From assembly GCA_028753945.1 (NCBI GenBank), contig JAPNXP010000017.1:744001-808000 (forward strand): 64,000 nt of DNA, in the 5' to 3' direction. Source of the DNA: Hexactinellida sp. DTS-2022. Taxonomy: Eukaryota > Porifera > Hexactinellida. The translations under genes and the position numbers were made by a program. Below the pieces are notes generated by a model, which saw only the letters and a program-made list of their open reading frames with translations, did not search any database and had not been told where the DNA came from. Each line of letters opens with the position of its first letter. Position 1 is the stretch's first letter. This document shows positions 35,284-47,279 of this stretch, one piece after another.

Positions 35284-36356
35284 CAGTACAGCCTCCCTAA
35301 TTTGAACCCTTGCCAGTCCGAACAGGAGATCCAAAAATATTTTTCGTATAAATTTGGGCAAAAATTACAATGAAATTATAAAAAAAAAACCCTCACAGAC
35401 GGGATGGGAGTGTGCTCCTTCTGATTACACTTCCCCAATGTTTAATTTAACTAGAATTTCAATATTCAAATTACATTTCATCTTAATGTAATACAATTTA
35501 ATTAATGTTTGAATTGTGAAACTTCAAATGTTTAATTAAATTAATTAAAGATTAATTATTACAAATAGAAATTAGGAATACGTGCTAGTATTTACGTTAC
35601 TATCTTGAATAATAAATTGACATCATCATCAACTTGTAAAATATTCCAACTTCCAAGTGTTTCAATTGCACTTGTTATGAAACACATATTCACTTACAAA
35701 CCAATCAATAACAGTCATTATCCTAGCAGATAGTAGGCTTATGTAATATGTTCTATTGTATTGAGTATACTGTATAGAGTAATTACAATAAGGAGAAGAT
35801 GGCTGATTTATGTAAATAATCGTTAATAAAACGTAGAATTGATTAGCGACCTAATCATTTTAATTGATAAATAGAAAGAACATCCTTAGGAGAATACAAC
35901 CTCTATAATTTCAATTGATAATTCGAATTATTAAAGAGTCACTGGACCAGAATACAAATTTCGATATAACTGACGAACAAAAGCGAAATTGAGAATTCGG
36001 GCTTCGAGGTGATCATCTTCAGGGAATTCTATATCTCCTGTCAAAATTTGAAATCTCTATCACCAATGGTTTAGTCAGGCCATCGCGTATGGCCGGCCAG
36101 CCGGAAGTCCGACAGAGGTAAATTCAATAGTGTGCACTTATAGTATAAAACTATAGTAGGACCCTACTATAACGTTTTTTACTAGAAGAAGCACACTAAA
36201 AATAAGTCTCAGACAAGTGTTTAGGTAGTATACTATATGTTTAGTTTGGATTAAAAAGGTTTGGACAAGTTGGTTCGGATTATCGAGGTCTGATTTTAAT
36301 TGGGAAAGACTTTTTTGTATCGGAATACCTCTGTTCGGATTAGAAAGGGTGTACTG
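35284..36356. mobile_element. TA-flanked 1.07-kb element carrying the 0.6-kb repeat
   Basis: Ends CAGTACAGCCTCCCTAATTT and the complement of CAGTACACCCTTTCTAATCC, with TA on each side. It begins just inside the left TIR of the integrase element. Its middle (35,540-36,150) recurs at 59,130-59,881. The terminal words also occur at 57,140-57,214. Confidence 0.75.
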
Positions 36357-37984
36357 TAACTAGTATAATCATATAATCATATAATCATCAGATGACAGGC
36401 AAACTGTCAAAGAACATTTACAAATCTTTGATCAATTTTTTGTATACTAAACAGCCATCAAAGGTAGAACTTAGAAGACTTCTGCAAAATCTATTGAAGT
36501 TAACTTCAGATGATGATTACAGTTCTGTTTTGCATACTAGGTTCCAATTAGTCAATTTGGGGAATAGAAAAGCAAAGAAACGGCTAGCTTATAAATAAAT
36601 TTGAATTGAGAGATGGTTAGTAGCATTTGGAGATGTCCCGAAGTGAATTTGTAGAAAAATTAAACTCCTTAACCCGAGTTTATTCGAGTGAAATCTACAC
36701 TCCAGCCGATATTGCAACAAAGATTGCTATATTACAATCTGGAAAACCGTGTCTTCCACAGAAAGAAGTGACAAGGTGGAAACGTGTGCTTGAACGATTC
36801 AAGTTGCTATCCTATCAAGGTACTAAAATACTGTATCCCCGAGAGCGAAAAAATAATCCTGCAAAGCGAGTTCTCTCAACTGAAGAGCTTTTTGACACTT
36901 TGGAGAGGCTGCACAAAATTGAAGGAGATCATACAGGCAGAACTAGGTTATACAAGCGTGCTTCACAGGAATTCTACGGTGTTACTGAGAGAGTGTGTGG
37001 CATTTTCGTTAAAACTTGTATTGTATGTCACCTAAAGAAGTCAAAGAAGTCGTTAAAAACCATAGTTGTTAAGTCGAATCAACAGACTATCTCTGCAGAG
37101 CTCAGGTAGATTTGATTGATATGAGCGATTTAAATCTAGAAGCAAACTTGTTTCCAGATGGTGTCACTCCATATCGCTACCTCATGGTCTATTTGGACCA
37201 CTTCACTAAAAAGATAAATCTAACACCGCTGAAACGAAAAACTGGAGAGGAAGTAACCGAAGCTCTTCTGGATATTTCTGTGAATCTGGGCCCCCGCACA
37301 TCCTCCACTCGGATAATGGCAGAGAATTCTCCAATCACTTGTTGTTTTCAACATTAGCTGAAAAATTACCATCCATCAAGATAATTCATGGTAAACCACG
37401 TCACCCTGAGTCACAAGGAGCAGTAGAACGAGCAAACCGCGATATCAAAGATGCTCTCTTCACGATTATGTTTGATAATGGGAATGATCAGTGTTGGGTC
37501 AAGTATCTTAGGTGGGTGAAGTTCCACAAGAATACGAGTTATCACAGCACAATCAAGATGACTCCATTCTAAACTGTATACAACAAAAAGCCATCATTCG
37601 GTCTGTCTCACCTTGGTATTACCCGTGAATTCTGGGGATCAATAGATACAGAAGAAGATCTAGCTTTTTTTCAAAGAGAAGTGAGTGCACCTGTTGCTGC
37701 TGAAGTACGTTCGTTGGAATTCTCTTTTGACGAAGTTAATGAACTACTCAGTCACTCTTCTGATTCTGTAAGCCATCATAGCCCAGTGCCATACAATTCT
37801 AAATTTCGACCTCAGATTGACGAGTACGAAAGTCAAATATGTTATCCATTACCTGTTGGAACTATAGTTACAGATGGCTTTGAATCTCCAATCGAGTCAA
37901 ATTACAATCCTTTCCAAACTGGCTATCATCAATCTGAAATAACGGAGCAGTCAGAATTGACTAGCTACCAAACTCAGACGTACC

Positions 37985-38661
37985 AGGGTTCTAAAAAATG
38001 AGTGTAAAAATTAAGGCGCCTTAATTTTGGTCATTCATATCTACTCGCCATATTTTTTTTCGTTCGAGCACCAATTGATTTACTAGCCTTATTTTTTTTT
38101 CAGAATTACCCCTCTAGGTTTACTCGCCTTAGTTTTTTTTCGATCCTACCACAATTGGTTTACTCGCCTTACTTTTTTTCAGTCATAGCCCAATTGCTTT
38201 ACTCATCATATAACAACCTTTAATCCATTTAAGTATGAATAAATGTTGATTAGCCACAATTTTTCAAATTATACTTTGCACAATTACTGTTTACTATATG
38301 TAAAACACCATTATTAGCTTTTTCCTTATTAGAGATTTTTAATAAAATATTCACCTTTGCCACTAATGGGGTTAATTAATTAAGACTTTCAAAAAGCACT
38401 TGTTTCGAATATCTATTGTTCACTAAATATTTACACGCCTTAATTTACTTTCCTTAAGTTTTACACGCCTTAATTTTTTCGAATCTAATAAATTTATTTA
38501 CTAGCCTTAATTTTTTTTCTGGCACCCAATGAATTATTTTACTCGCCTTAATTTTTATATTTCGCTTTTTCCATTCATCATACTCGCCATACTATTTTTT
38601 CTTAAAAAAAAAAAATACAAGGCTTATGGCGAGTAAAAAAATTAAGGCGTGTAAAACCCTG
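37985..38661. mobile_element. hAT-like MITE in the integrase gene, TTTACTCGCCTTA repeats
   Basis: The 8-bp target duplication GACGTACC (37,977-37,984 and 38,662-38,669) is perfect. Ends resemble CAGGGTTTTACACGCCTTAA. The interior contains at least seven spaced copies of a TTTACTCGCCTTATTTTTTT unit. Confidence 0.85.
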
Positions 38662-39088
38662 GACGTACCATCACAGCCCTGACCTCCCTTTCCCTAGGTC
38701 TCCTACTCCACCTCGTCATATTGAAAGAATATATGACAACGGTGCTTTAATTAATATGGATTGAGTTGCATGTGGTCGAAAGAAGTCCGGTGTTCATTCT
38801 TGTCCACATTGTTTTCGTTTCATTCATACGATATGTGGCAGATTAGTAGGTGAAGAACAGAAGAAGGATATGGTAGCAGTGTGGTATGTCCAGTTTGTGA
38901 TCTTGCGTCACGCAAAGAAACATGTAGTACGATGCGTGCTGGCGTGAAGCGAAACCAAGCAAGTTCGCATCACAGAATGCTGAATTCGAGCTCTAAGAAG
39001 TTTAAGCCAGCACATATAGGAAATACAGTTGTAATACCAATTTCAGAGCCGGACAAAGTCAACTCTTTGGGTCCGCGGAATATTATTG

Positions 39089-39358
39089 CAGGCCCGTAGC
39101 ACGCCAACATTTATTGGTGCGGCATAGTGACGTCACTAAATAATCTAATGGTTACAAATACTATATATTATAATGGTACCGAACAGTTTGGAGGTACCAG
39201 CAGCACCTATGCCACACCTGTATCAGTTGTGTTTACCAATACCATTATGCCGCACCTATAGTTGTCGGTGAGTTAAAATTGTCCCGAATATTTGTCTGGT
39301 CACCAAAATTATTGGTGCGGCCATGGCCGCACCTGCCGCACCTGCTCCTACGGCCCTG
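39089..39358. mobile_element. hAT-like MITE in the integrase gene, CAGGSCCGTAG ends
   Basis: Ends CAGGCCCGTAGCACG and the complement of CAGGGCCGTAGGAGC. The flanks share TATTG. The interior has GGTGCGGCC words. It splits the PRNII/GCITG motif of the integrase gene. Confidence 0.75.
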
Positions 39359-39829
39359 TATTGGATGCATTACTGGTAAAGATGACTCTACATACACTGT
39401 TGGCACTTCTCAAGGCACAATCTCAGTTGCTTATACTAGGAATCAGTTTGAGCTATGTCCCAGTAATCTGCTCTCTATCGAAAGTGTCCCGCATGAGACC
39501 GTAACACAGACAGAGGTTACACAGAGTGCTTCCCTTGGAATAACTAACGGGTCTTCCTGTAGGTGCAAGTTTTGCAAAACGCAGAGGTGCCCATGTAAGA
39601 AGTCAGGGAGAGCTTGCAACTCTAAATGTCACAAGGGCCATAGCTATTACAACAAGTAATATTACTAGCCAGTTCATTTGTTAGCTATTTGGAGCTTGCA
39701 AACTTGTATTTGTACCACCCAATCTGTAGGCAATCAATAATCCTTTTATCGATCTAAATCACGTTCAGTAATTATATCTAGTTCGATTAATTTTTAAGTT
39801 ATATAACAAATTTCAATTATAATAAGTAC

Positions 39830-39999
39830 CAGTGGCGGCGCTAGCGCGAGACCACTGGTGGGGCACAGGTGGTGCACAGCCTACCTCAGATGGGGCACAC
39901 TAACATTAATTTAGGATAAGCCCAATCTCAGGTGGGGCATGAGGTGGGGCATGAGGTGGGACACAGGCCCCACCTGGCCCCACCCTCCAGCCGCCCCTG
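39830..39999. mobile_element. hAT-like MITE, CAGKGGCGGC ends
   Basis: 170 bp with a perfect 8-bp target duplication ATAAGTAC (39,822-39,829 and 40,000-40,007). GGTGGGGCAC words fill the interior. It lies between the integrase stop codon and the right TIR. Confidence 0.85.
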
Positions 40000-40735
40000 A
40001 TAAGTACAGTAAGTTGAAATAGATCAAAGATCCATAACTCTAGAATCTAGATTAGTATCACACAAGAATCAACAAATCTAAAATCAAATAAAAATTGTAT
40101 ATAACGAAGGCCTTCGCTCTCGGTCGATTACCGACGGACCACACTCTCATAAAGTATTTTATTTCCTTCGATGTTACTTTACCTAAGAATAGGAAAGCTA
40201 AGCGAATCATACGGTATTTGGTAAAAAACTTGAGTCAATGTTTCTCTTGACAGTTTGCCTATCATCTTGATATGACTATGCGATTTTACAAACTACAATC
40301 TTCTCATTAGTATACCAGTATCACCAACTATCTAAACTAACCACAAGCTCAACTAAAAACCTAAATAGCGATTACGCCGGTGTGAACGCGATCACACCAA
40401 CATATCAGTGTAATCGCGATTGCACCAAAAACGCGTTTGCACTGCAACAACTGTTCTATAGTATAGTGGCCCAGTATCTGATAAATTCGAATCTAAAAGT
40501 ACTAACAATAAGGGAAAGTGTCAATTCCAATAAACTAACTGTTACTGTATATATTATGATAGAATTCAAATTAATGTGAATGTCATTGAATAAAAGCACT
40601 ATCGCAGTGCAATCCTACGAATTGATAACATAGTATCCTCAATTTCAAAGATAAATACGCTAATAAATTAGCATGAATACGATTACGATTATGATTACAG
40701 CGAAATGTGTAATCGGCCCCAACCCTGGTAATAAC

Positions 40736-42064
40736 ATAAATAAAGTTAAGTTTTATAAATTTAGTGGGAAAACTTAATGTGGGCAGTCGTGGGCAGAAGT
40801 TTTGAATAATTTTAATTGTTCCTATATCTAAAGGCTATTAATTAATAAAATAAAATGGCCCGCACAATCCCGCCCATAAAGTCTTCCAAGGCAGTTTATT
40901 GGGGGCCAATAATTTAAATTCTTCCGCACATTATTTTATTTTAGCTGTTTTTAAATAAATCGGAACATTTATCATCTAATGGATAATAAGCAAGATATTG
41001 ATTTTATAAATGACAGCTTCAATTCAGGGAGGCAACAGAGGCTTTTATGAATGCTTTTTGAATTCCAGTAAGTGATTCTTATAAGATTCAGAGGAAATTA
41101 AAGAGCTATCCATGATTAATTATGGTCAACTATGATTTATCTCAGGTTCCTAAAGTACTTGTACATGCGATAAATAAACTCAGTAACCATCTACCGTCTC
41201 CATATTCAATGTAATATAATATTTTCCAATGAGATTAATTGGCTTTTAGTTATTTATACCATGTATAAAATTTATTAGCATATCCATGGGTGACTAATAA
41301 TGGATTGTTAACGAACCAAAATAAGATCTTGCACTAAATTTGGAAGTAATTTTGATGTCAAATCTTGGGAATTACAAAATAATCATTGGCAACACTTTAA
41401 CCTCTGCATATAACACATGTACCGTATAGCCCTGATTATTAAATATGTACTCAGTAACAGGATTAATGTCTATTTTATTACAATTATTGATTTGTTAGTT
41501 GATTAAATTTAAATTAAGAATACTTAATGAAATTGTAAAAGAATGTCCGGAATTCCATTTATGAGACTAGATACATCATTTTTAATGATGCCATTCAATT
41601 TGCATCTATCTATAACCTTTAGGTCAATAATACTTCATGACTAAGTATCTGCTACCAAAATGCCTATTTCCACTAAAAAATTATATAAAGCCACTGTGAT
41701 ACAGTGCCCTGGCTTTATAGTTGATGGACTGAAGATTGACATGTAGGTGCGGAGTGACCGTTTAATTTGCACACCTGAGGTTACGAGTATTGATCAAATA
41801 ATTTTGACGCCTATTTAATCTAATTATGGCTTTTAACCAATTAAATTCGATGGATTATCGAGTAGCATTCAATTAGTATAAAAGGACTTTTTATGAATTG
41901 TTGAGTGTGCCTTATAGAATGCCTATCAGAGGCTGTAATTTAATTGGTCGAGAGTTTATTAATGCATCCGATCAGTAATTTGTGTTCCATCAGTTTTTTA
42001 AATCAGTTACTTTACAGCATTTTCAATTGGAGGCACTGTTAATCAACCAACGACCAAAATATAG
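40736..42064. other. No feature supported
   Basis: AT-rich DNA without an exon, RNA gene or repeat that I can define. Confidence 0.4.
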
Positions 42065-42275
42065 CAGAGTTGTGGATTTGATAGATATTTCATTCAAATC
42101 CAAATCAAATCAAATCAAATCCAAATCAAATCCATCCAAATCAAATCCAAATCCAAATCCAATTCAATCCAAATCAAATCCATCCAAATCAAATCCAAAT
42201 CAAATCCAAAATTCCAAATACTACAGAGATAATTAATTGAGATGCGTACTTAGTTAGATATAATATAATATAATA

Positions 42276-42444
42276 CAGTGGAGCCTCCCATAACGGACAC
42301 TCCAAATAGCGGACAACCTCTAAATAACGGACAACCCTCGTGGCACGGATTTATTTATTTAGCATATGTCTAATAGAAAAGCAACCTCTAAATAACGGAC
42401 AACGGTTCCGGTCCCAAGGTGTCCGTTGTTCAGAGGCTCTACTG
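42276..42444. mobile_element. TA-flanked MITE, CAGTGGAGCCTC ends
   Basis: 169 bp, TA on both sides, inverted ends CAGTGGAGCCTCC and the complement of CAGTAGAGCCTCT. Contains AACGGACAACC words. Nested in the CAAATC element. Confidence 0.82.
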
Positions 42445-42456
42445 TATATACTACTG

Positions 42457-42591
42457 CAGGGGCGTCGCACGGCTCTGAAAAGGCTCCGGCCCAACAGTTA
42501 AAGTGGTCCGGCCAAAGCCGGACCCTCCTATATAATATAGTACAAGAAAAGAAAAGTGGTCCGGCCAAAGCCGGACCGCGTGCTACGCCTG
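42457..42591. mobile_element. MITE with GTGGTCCGGCCAAAGCCGGA words
   Basis: 135 bp bounded by CAGGGGCGTCGCACGG and the complement of CAGGCGTAGCACGCGG. The same family is inverted at 63,098-63,243. The target duplication is imperfect. Confidence 0.75.
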
Positions 42592-42914
42592 TGTACTGTA
42601 TTATACAGATATTTATTCACGGTAATACGAACGCCAGCCAACAAAATCTGTTCGAATTACCCAAAATTCGGATTTACGAGTCTACTGTTAGTGTAATATC
42701 ATCAATATCATATGTATTACATATTGTATAGTAGGTAAATAAAATTTTATAAAGGATTTGACTCAAACATTAAATCAAATCCAAATCAAATCAAATAATA
42801 GTCAATCAAATCCAAATCAAATCAAATCATTTTCCTTTCAAAATGCACCAAATCCATCCAAATCAAATCCAAATCAAATCCAAATCAAATCAAATCCACA
42901 ACTCTGAAATATAG

Positions 42915-44997
42915 TGCTTCCAAAGGAAATGCTGTCGGCACAGTCATTCTAGCATGCGAGTGATTCTGGCATGCAACAGTAATACAACACTCAGCCTATT
43001 GATAACAGATCATTATTATGTTTTCGAAACAAATTTGTTTCGTTCTAGTATATATCAAATTGTATGATTTAATTACATAATATAAATATAGAACGTAGCA
43101 TAAACATGGACTGCACTATATCTCGAAGGTGATGAATTTGCAATAAAAATAAATGTTATTAAGTCTAGCTTGTATACCGAAGCATGACTTCATTGATTGC
43201 TTCATAATATTGATGGAAGATTTTCCGAAAACGGGTAAAGAGAAGGCTGAATAGTTTGAAGCTAATTATATCGGCAAGAGAATTGGAGATCAAAATATAC
43301 GAATACCACCCTTTCCGATTCGAATTTGGAATATGTTTACACTATTAAGATCCAGACTATTCCAACTAACAATTTACCGAAGGGTGGTATAATGCTTTAA
43401 ATAAAGAATCACTTGTTTACACCCAAGTTTAATAAAGCTATGAGTACACCTGAAACATGAGGAATCACTATAGGAGGAGAATCTTGTAAAAATGGGAAAC
43501 TGGAGAAATGCCAAAACTTCAAAAAAGTGTGAATCAAGAAATCTCAAATTCCTGACATCAGTTGAAGATTAGAGATATTCTGACATATTGAAGAGGAATA
43601 ACGTATAACTTAGATTTCTAACAGGGAAATTACATTTTTATTACAATCTATCCTTCCCTTTTTCTCTTACTCTATTACTTTAAATTAATATATTTTCTCA
43701 TTACTTTTATCAATATTCTTGAATAATTAATAGGTAATTAGACCTCAGGGTGGCCAAGGAACGAAATGTCCAGGGACAATAAGTCCAGGGGACGAAATGT
43801 CCAGAACGAACTGCCCGCGACGAACTATCCGGGGACGAAGTGTCCAAGATACGAATTGTCAGTTACCCGTGTAGAGATAATTATGTCAGCCTTTTGTGTA
43901 CAGGGACAGTTTAAAATATTACCAAATAAAACGTTACTAAACTTTCCATTTTCTATGTTTATCTTAAGAAAAACAGTCAGGGTCTTTGTGTTCATAATAT
44001 AGAGACTTATAATAAGCGAATTCAACTCAAATAAACCTAAGTTGTTAAATGGGTCCCATAGTGCTCTTCATTTTAATAAAATTTAATATTAATTAAGGAG
44101 AAACAGAATAAAATTTTCGCAAAGTAAAGACTTGCTACTGAATGTCAGTTACTGTTTTATCCCAGAAATGAGCCATCCTACTGCAAATTCAGCTTCGATA
44201 AGCAAGTACGTATGTATACATGACAATTATCGTTACTGAACTTCTAACAAATTAAATACTTGTACTTGACTATAGCGTACAACCTGCGTTCAGAAGCTAA
44301 TTATTTTGCATAAATTTATAATATACCGTAGGAATTCGCCATAGTTAGACTTATTTTGTACTAATATTACTTCTTCTGAGGAGGGAAGTGTCGCGTACTT
44401 TCCTCCTCGCATAGTACCTAACACGAACTAACAAAGTTCGCGAAGCAACCTTTGTGAGTTGTGAGTGATCAGTCGCTAAGCGCCCGAGATCGAAGGGGTC
44501 GTAACAATAAATATTAATATTTTTAATTTTTGAAATAAAAAGGATTTCCAATTAGAATACTAAACTTGTTTACAATAAATAACATTTGGAAAGCAAGCTT
44601 CTATATTCATTTTAATTTCAATAGATTTGTAGAGTAAAAATAATTAATCAGCATACTTGTCTACCTATAGTCCTCGTTGGAAGCTAGCCTCTAGGTTCAT
44701 TTTAAAATTCGAATAATTTGTTTAACTCTTTTTGTAAACCACAAGAATAAATATTAATATTTGTATGCTTGTTCAAAGAAGTAAATTGAAAAGATACGAA
44801 TAAAGTTGATATGTATTGTAAATAATAAGAATGAGTGATTAATAAAGGAACGGGTCGTTATCCATCACTCAATGTTACCCATTTATAGCTATAAAACCTG
44901 GACTCAAATGTCGCTGTACACAAAATTACTATAAAAATGTCGTACTAAATTTGTAGACAAATGTGGCAATAAATCTTACACAACTGTCGCATTAGTC
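42915..44997. other. No gene; degenerate GACGAAATGTCC array
   Basis: At 43,755-43,865 a degenerate run of about seven GGGACGAANTGTCC-like words forms an irregular array. The rest shows no exon. Just right of the CAAATC element, 42,913-42,947 shares TGCTGTCGGCACAG with 57,807-57,823. Confidence 0.45.
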
Positions 44998-45851
44998 CAC
45001 AGTGGCACGAAACAGCAATTTGGTGGTATTGAGTATTTATGTAAACTTTAACTTATTAAGGCTATAAAATGTATTATTGACCTATTGGTTATGGAACCAA
45101 AAAATCGATTGATATATTCAGATAATTTGTATAGCTCATGGTTCAAAAGATATGACGTCATGGAAGTTATGCTACAATTTCCAAAAAGTGTTAAATACAA
45201 CATATCCAATAGATGAGATTTTTTAATCAAGTTCTGGTAACAGAAGTGAATTAACGGGGACTTGAGTTGTGAGTTGTGACTTTGTCAGAATTGATTTTTA
45301 TCGAGTTGTGACTTTGTCAGAACGGGTTTTTATCGAGTTGTGACTTTGTCAGAATGGGTTTTTATTGAGTTGTGACTTTGTCAGAATGGGTTTTATTGTG
45401 CTCTGATTTGGGAGAAAAATTTACATTCAGTTTGAACATTTTTCCAATGCATCATTTTTATAAAACAAAATAATATCGTATAAATCAAAATAATAAATTT
45501 GATAAGAAATTGGAAATGATTAGTGCTCTGACTAAATATTTGCTGATGAAGATCGTCGGAATTTTGCTTTTTATTTTGACTTCACACGATTTTCTTGGTT
45601 CAACTTGGTGAATGTAGTTGTCTACTGTTTTATATTGACGGAGTTCAAATAACACTTTTCAGCAATTCTCTAAATACAATCATGAATGTGGTAGTTGTTT
45701 TGTTTTAAAACACATTGGCTTCGTTTTTCCTTTTTTGTCGACTGGTATAAATTGTAATGAATTGTATTTATGATACTAAATCAATATGGAATACACTTTA
45801 AGCTCTTACAGACGACTTGTTAGAAAAGTTTATACTATTGTGATAGACAAT

Positions 45852-46618
45852 GGCCTACTTAATATACGGCCGTGTATGTCACCGAGAAGGCCAAAAGGCC
45901 AGTTTATACATTTCATTCTAAGCCAAACTATGCTTCCTATTGTTATTATTTGGGTTGTATATGGGTAATCAACCTTTGCGAGTCCAATGGAACCACTTTT
46001 GAGAATCTCAGATTTGTGGTTAAGCAGTTTAGGCGCCATTTAATGGTGACGGTACGCTTTATGGTAAAATGAAAATAAATGAAAATATCCTAAATTACAT
46101 TTTCTTCCTACCTTCTAATAATTATATAACAGGAATACTAAAATAGGGATTTATTTAAACACTCCAAGGCTACTAAATCACAAAGTGGCGACATTCTAAA
46201 AATTCGAAAAAATGATAAAGCAACCACATGCTAAAATACAATTAGTATCCGAGTTACAACTTACTATTTTCGTCCATAAAACGTATATAAGTGCTGGTTT
46301 ATATATATTCATTCTCATTATATATTCGGAAATGTTTACTAAGCATATTAGCAAAATATCATCATTTTCTCGTAGTTCTTTTAGACTCGAATTGTATATG
46401 CAGTATATTTGTTGTCATCATTAAATGGCGCCTAAACAGCTTAACCACAAATCTGAGATCTCAAAAGTGGTTCCATTGGACTCGCAATGGTTGATTACCC
46501 ATATACAACCCTAATAATATCAATAGGAGGCATAGTTTATCGTAGAATTAAATTTATAAACTGGCCTTCCATTTTTTGGCCTTCTCGGTGACATACACGG
46601 CCGTATATTTAGTAGGCC
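45852..46618. mobile_element. Fold-back MITE, GGCCTACTWAATATACGGCC ends
   Basis: Two arms of about 200 bp are inverted copies, including GTGTATGTCACCGAGAAGGC and GGTTGTATATGGGTAATCAA; the arms end at TTTAGGCGCCATTTAATG. The interior of about 360 bp is not coding. The termini match the inner palindrome at 20,484-21,547. It interrupts the FLYWCH domain of the MULE gene. Confidence 0.85.
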
Positions 46619-47094
46619 ATGGATGGACATAAATTTATCAATTCCAAAATCAGCGAAAAGTATATTTATCTAAAATGTGCAATTTTCCGTACTAGCTGCA
46701 AAGGTACTGGTAGACTCAGCCGTGTGACAGATCTTATAACTCCTTTATCACCGCACAATCATAACACTGAAGAATACAGATCGGATGTTTTCGATTTGAA
46801 AACGAAATGCAAGAAAACTGCAATGCATAGCCAAACAAATCTTCGGCACGTTTTTGATGATAAAACAAGAGGTCATCCCAGTGCTTTTGAAATTACATTT
46901 ACCGAATGCGAATCGGCTATGTATCGTGCCAGGAGGTTACAATCGAAGATTCCATCAGATGCTGTTGAATTTTGCGAAATGCTACTTACAGCTAGTTTAG
47001 GAAAATACTACCAAGGTTCAGTGACATGTGGTACCGACACTGCAGTTATCTTTTACTCCGATGCGATGTCTTCTGTATTATGTGAGGTTATGCA

Positions 47095-47279
47095 CAGGGT
47101 TTCATCCAGGCGTATGCAGCGCGCCTGGAGGCGCGTGAATTTGGAGGGAAACATTTCTAGGCGCGCGAAAATCGATAGATGCTTCCATAGACGTAATACA
47201 AAATGAGTAATTTAGGCGCGTGTGAGCGAGCTCAAACTAAATCTAGGCGCGCGGGAAATTTTGTCTGGATGAAAGCCTG
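47095..47279. mobile_element. hAT-like MITE in the MULE transposase gene
   Basis: Ends CAGGGTTTCATCCAG and the complement of CAGGCTTTCATCCAG, with a perfect 8-bp target duplication GTTATGCA (47,087-47,094 and 47,280-47,287). The interior has TAGGCGCGCG words. It separates LCEVMH from FQFYGTF. Confidence 0.9.

Larger units (their letters stand above)
36392..39659 (+). pseudogene. KRBA2-like integrase gene, broken
   Basis: Order of parts on the plus strand: a conserved N-terminal segment (36,627-36,890), an HHCC zinc-binding integrase domain (LHKIEGDHTG ... KTCIVCHL, about 36,905-37,035), and the DDE integrase core (YRYLMVYLDHFTKK, a DNGREF block in a neighbouring frame, and HPESQGAVERANRDIKD) to 37,572. 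After that comes a Cys/His cluster (CPHCFRFIHTICG, 38,790-38,835), PRNIIAG/GCITGKDD split by a MITE, YTRNQFELC, and a terminal CRCKFCKTQRCPCKKSGRAC ... NSKCH Cys-rich motif ending at 39,659. This architecture is that of KRBA2-like proteins, whose integrase is thought to come from Ginger-type elements. It is broken, with several breaks plus two MITE insertions. Confidence 0.85.
35107..40449 (+). mobile_element. Integrase DNA transposon (Ginger/KRBA2 type), 170-bp TIRs
   Basis: Inverted repeats 35,107-35,276 and 40,300-40,449 match over about 150-170 bp. They start TGTTGCAGTGCAAACGCG and include GTGTAATCGCGATTACACC-type words, themselves small palindromes. The ends are TG and CA, and the 4-bp flanks are ACTA and ACTG, compatible with the 4-bp duplication of Ginger elements. 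The single gene inside is a KRBA2-like integrase. Four smaller elements have inserted: 35,284-36,356, 37,985-38,661, 39,089-39,358 and 39,830-39,999. No reverse transcriptase, gag or LTR is visible. Confidence 0.75.
34775..40727. mobile_element. hAT-like TAATCG MITE split by a 5.5-kb insertion
   Basis: Ends CAGGGTTGGGGTCGATTAC and the complement of CAGGGTTGGGGCCGATTAC, with a perfect 8-bp target duplication GTAATAAC (34,767-34,774 and 40,728-40,735). Compared with the uninterrupted relative at 4,152-4,926, 34,775-34,962 and about 40,478-40,727 are the two halves of one element in reverse orientation. Continuity breaks at CTAAGT / TCTGATAAATTCG. The insert holds the integrase element at 35,107-40,449 plus about 140 bp of a further TAATTG-rich MITE fragment ending CCAACCCTG at about 35,072. 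Confidence 0.85.
42065..42906. mobile_element. hAT-like MITE filled with CAAATCAAATC repeats
   Basis: Ends CAGAGTTGTGGATTTGAT and its exact complement. The 8-bp target duplication AAATATAG is perfect (42,057-42,064 and 42,907-42,914). Both subterminal regions are degenerate CAAATC simple repeat. Two other MITEs lie inside. The same design, with similar words, is seen at 50,865-51,357 and 60,513-61,387. Confidence 0.88.

Noticed and set aside
36627-39659. Integrase gene as part of a retrovirus or LTR retrotransposon
   Set aside because: No reverse transcriptase, protease, gag or LTR is seen; the C-terminal Cys-rich motifs and flanking TIRs fit a KRBA2/Ginger-type DNA transposon better.
42090-42230. 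CRISPR-like or telomere-like array of CAAATC words
   Set aside because: Repeats are degenerate and without spacers, and the tract lies between MITE ends with an 8-bp duplication.
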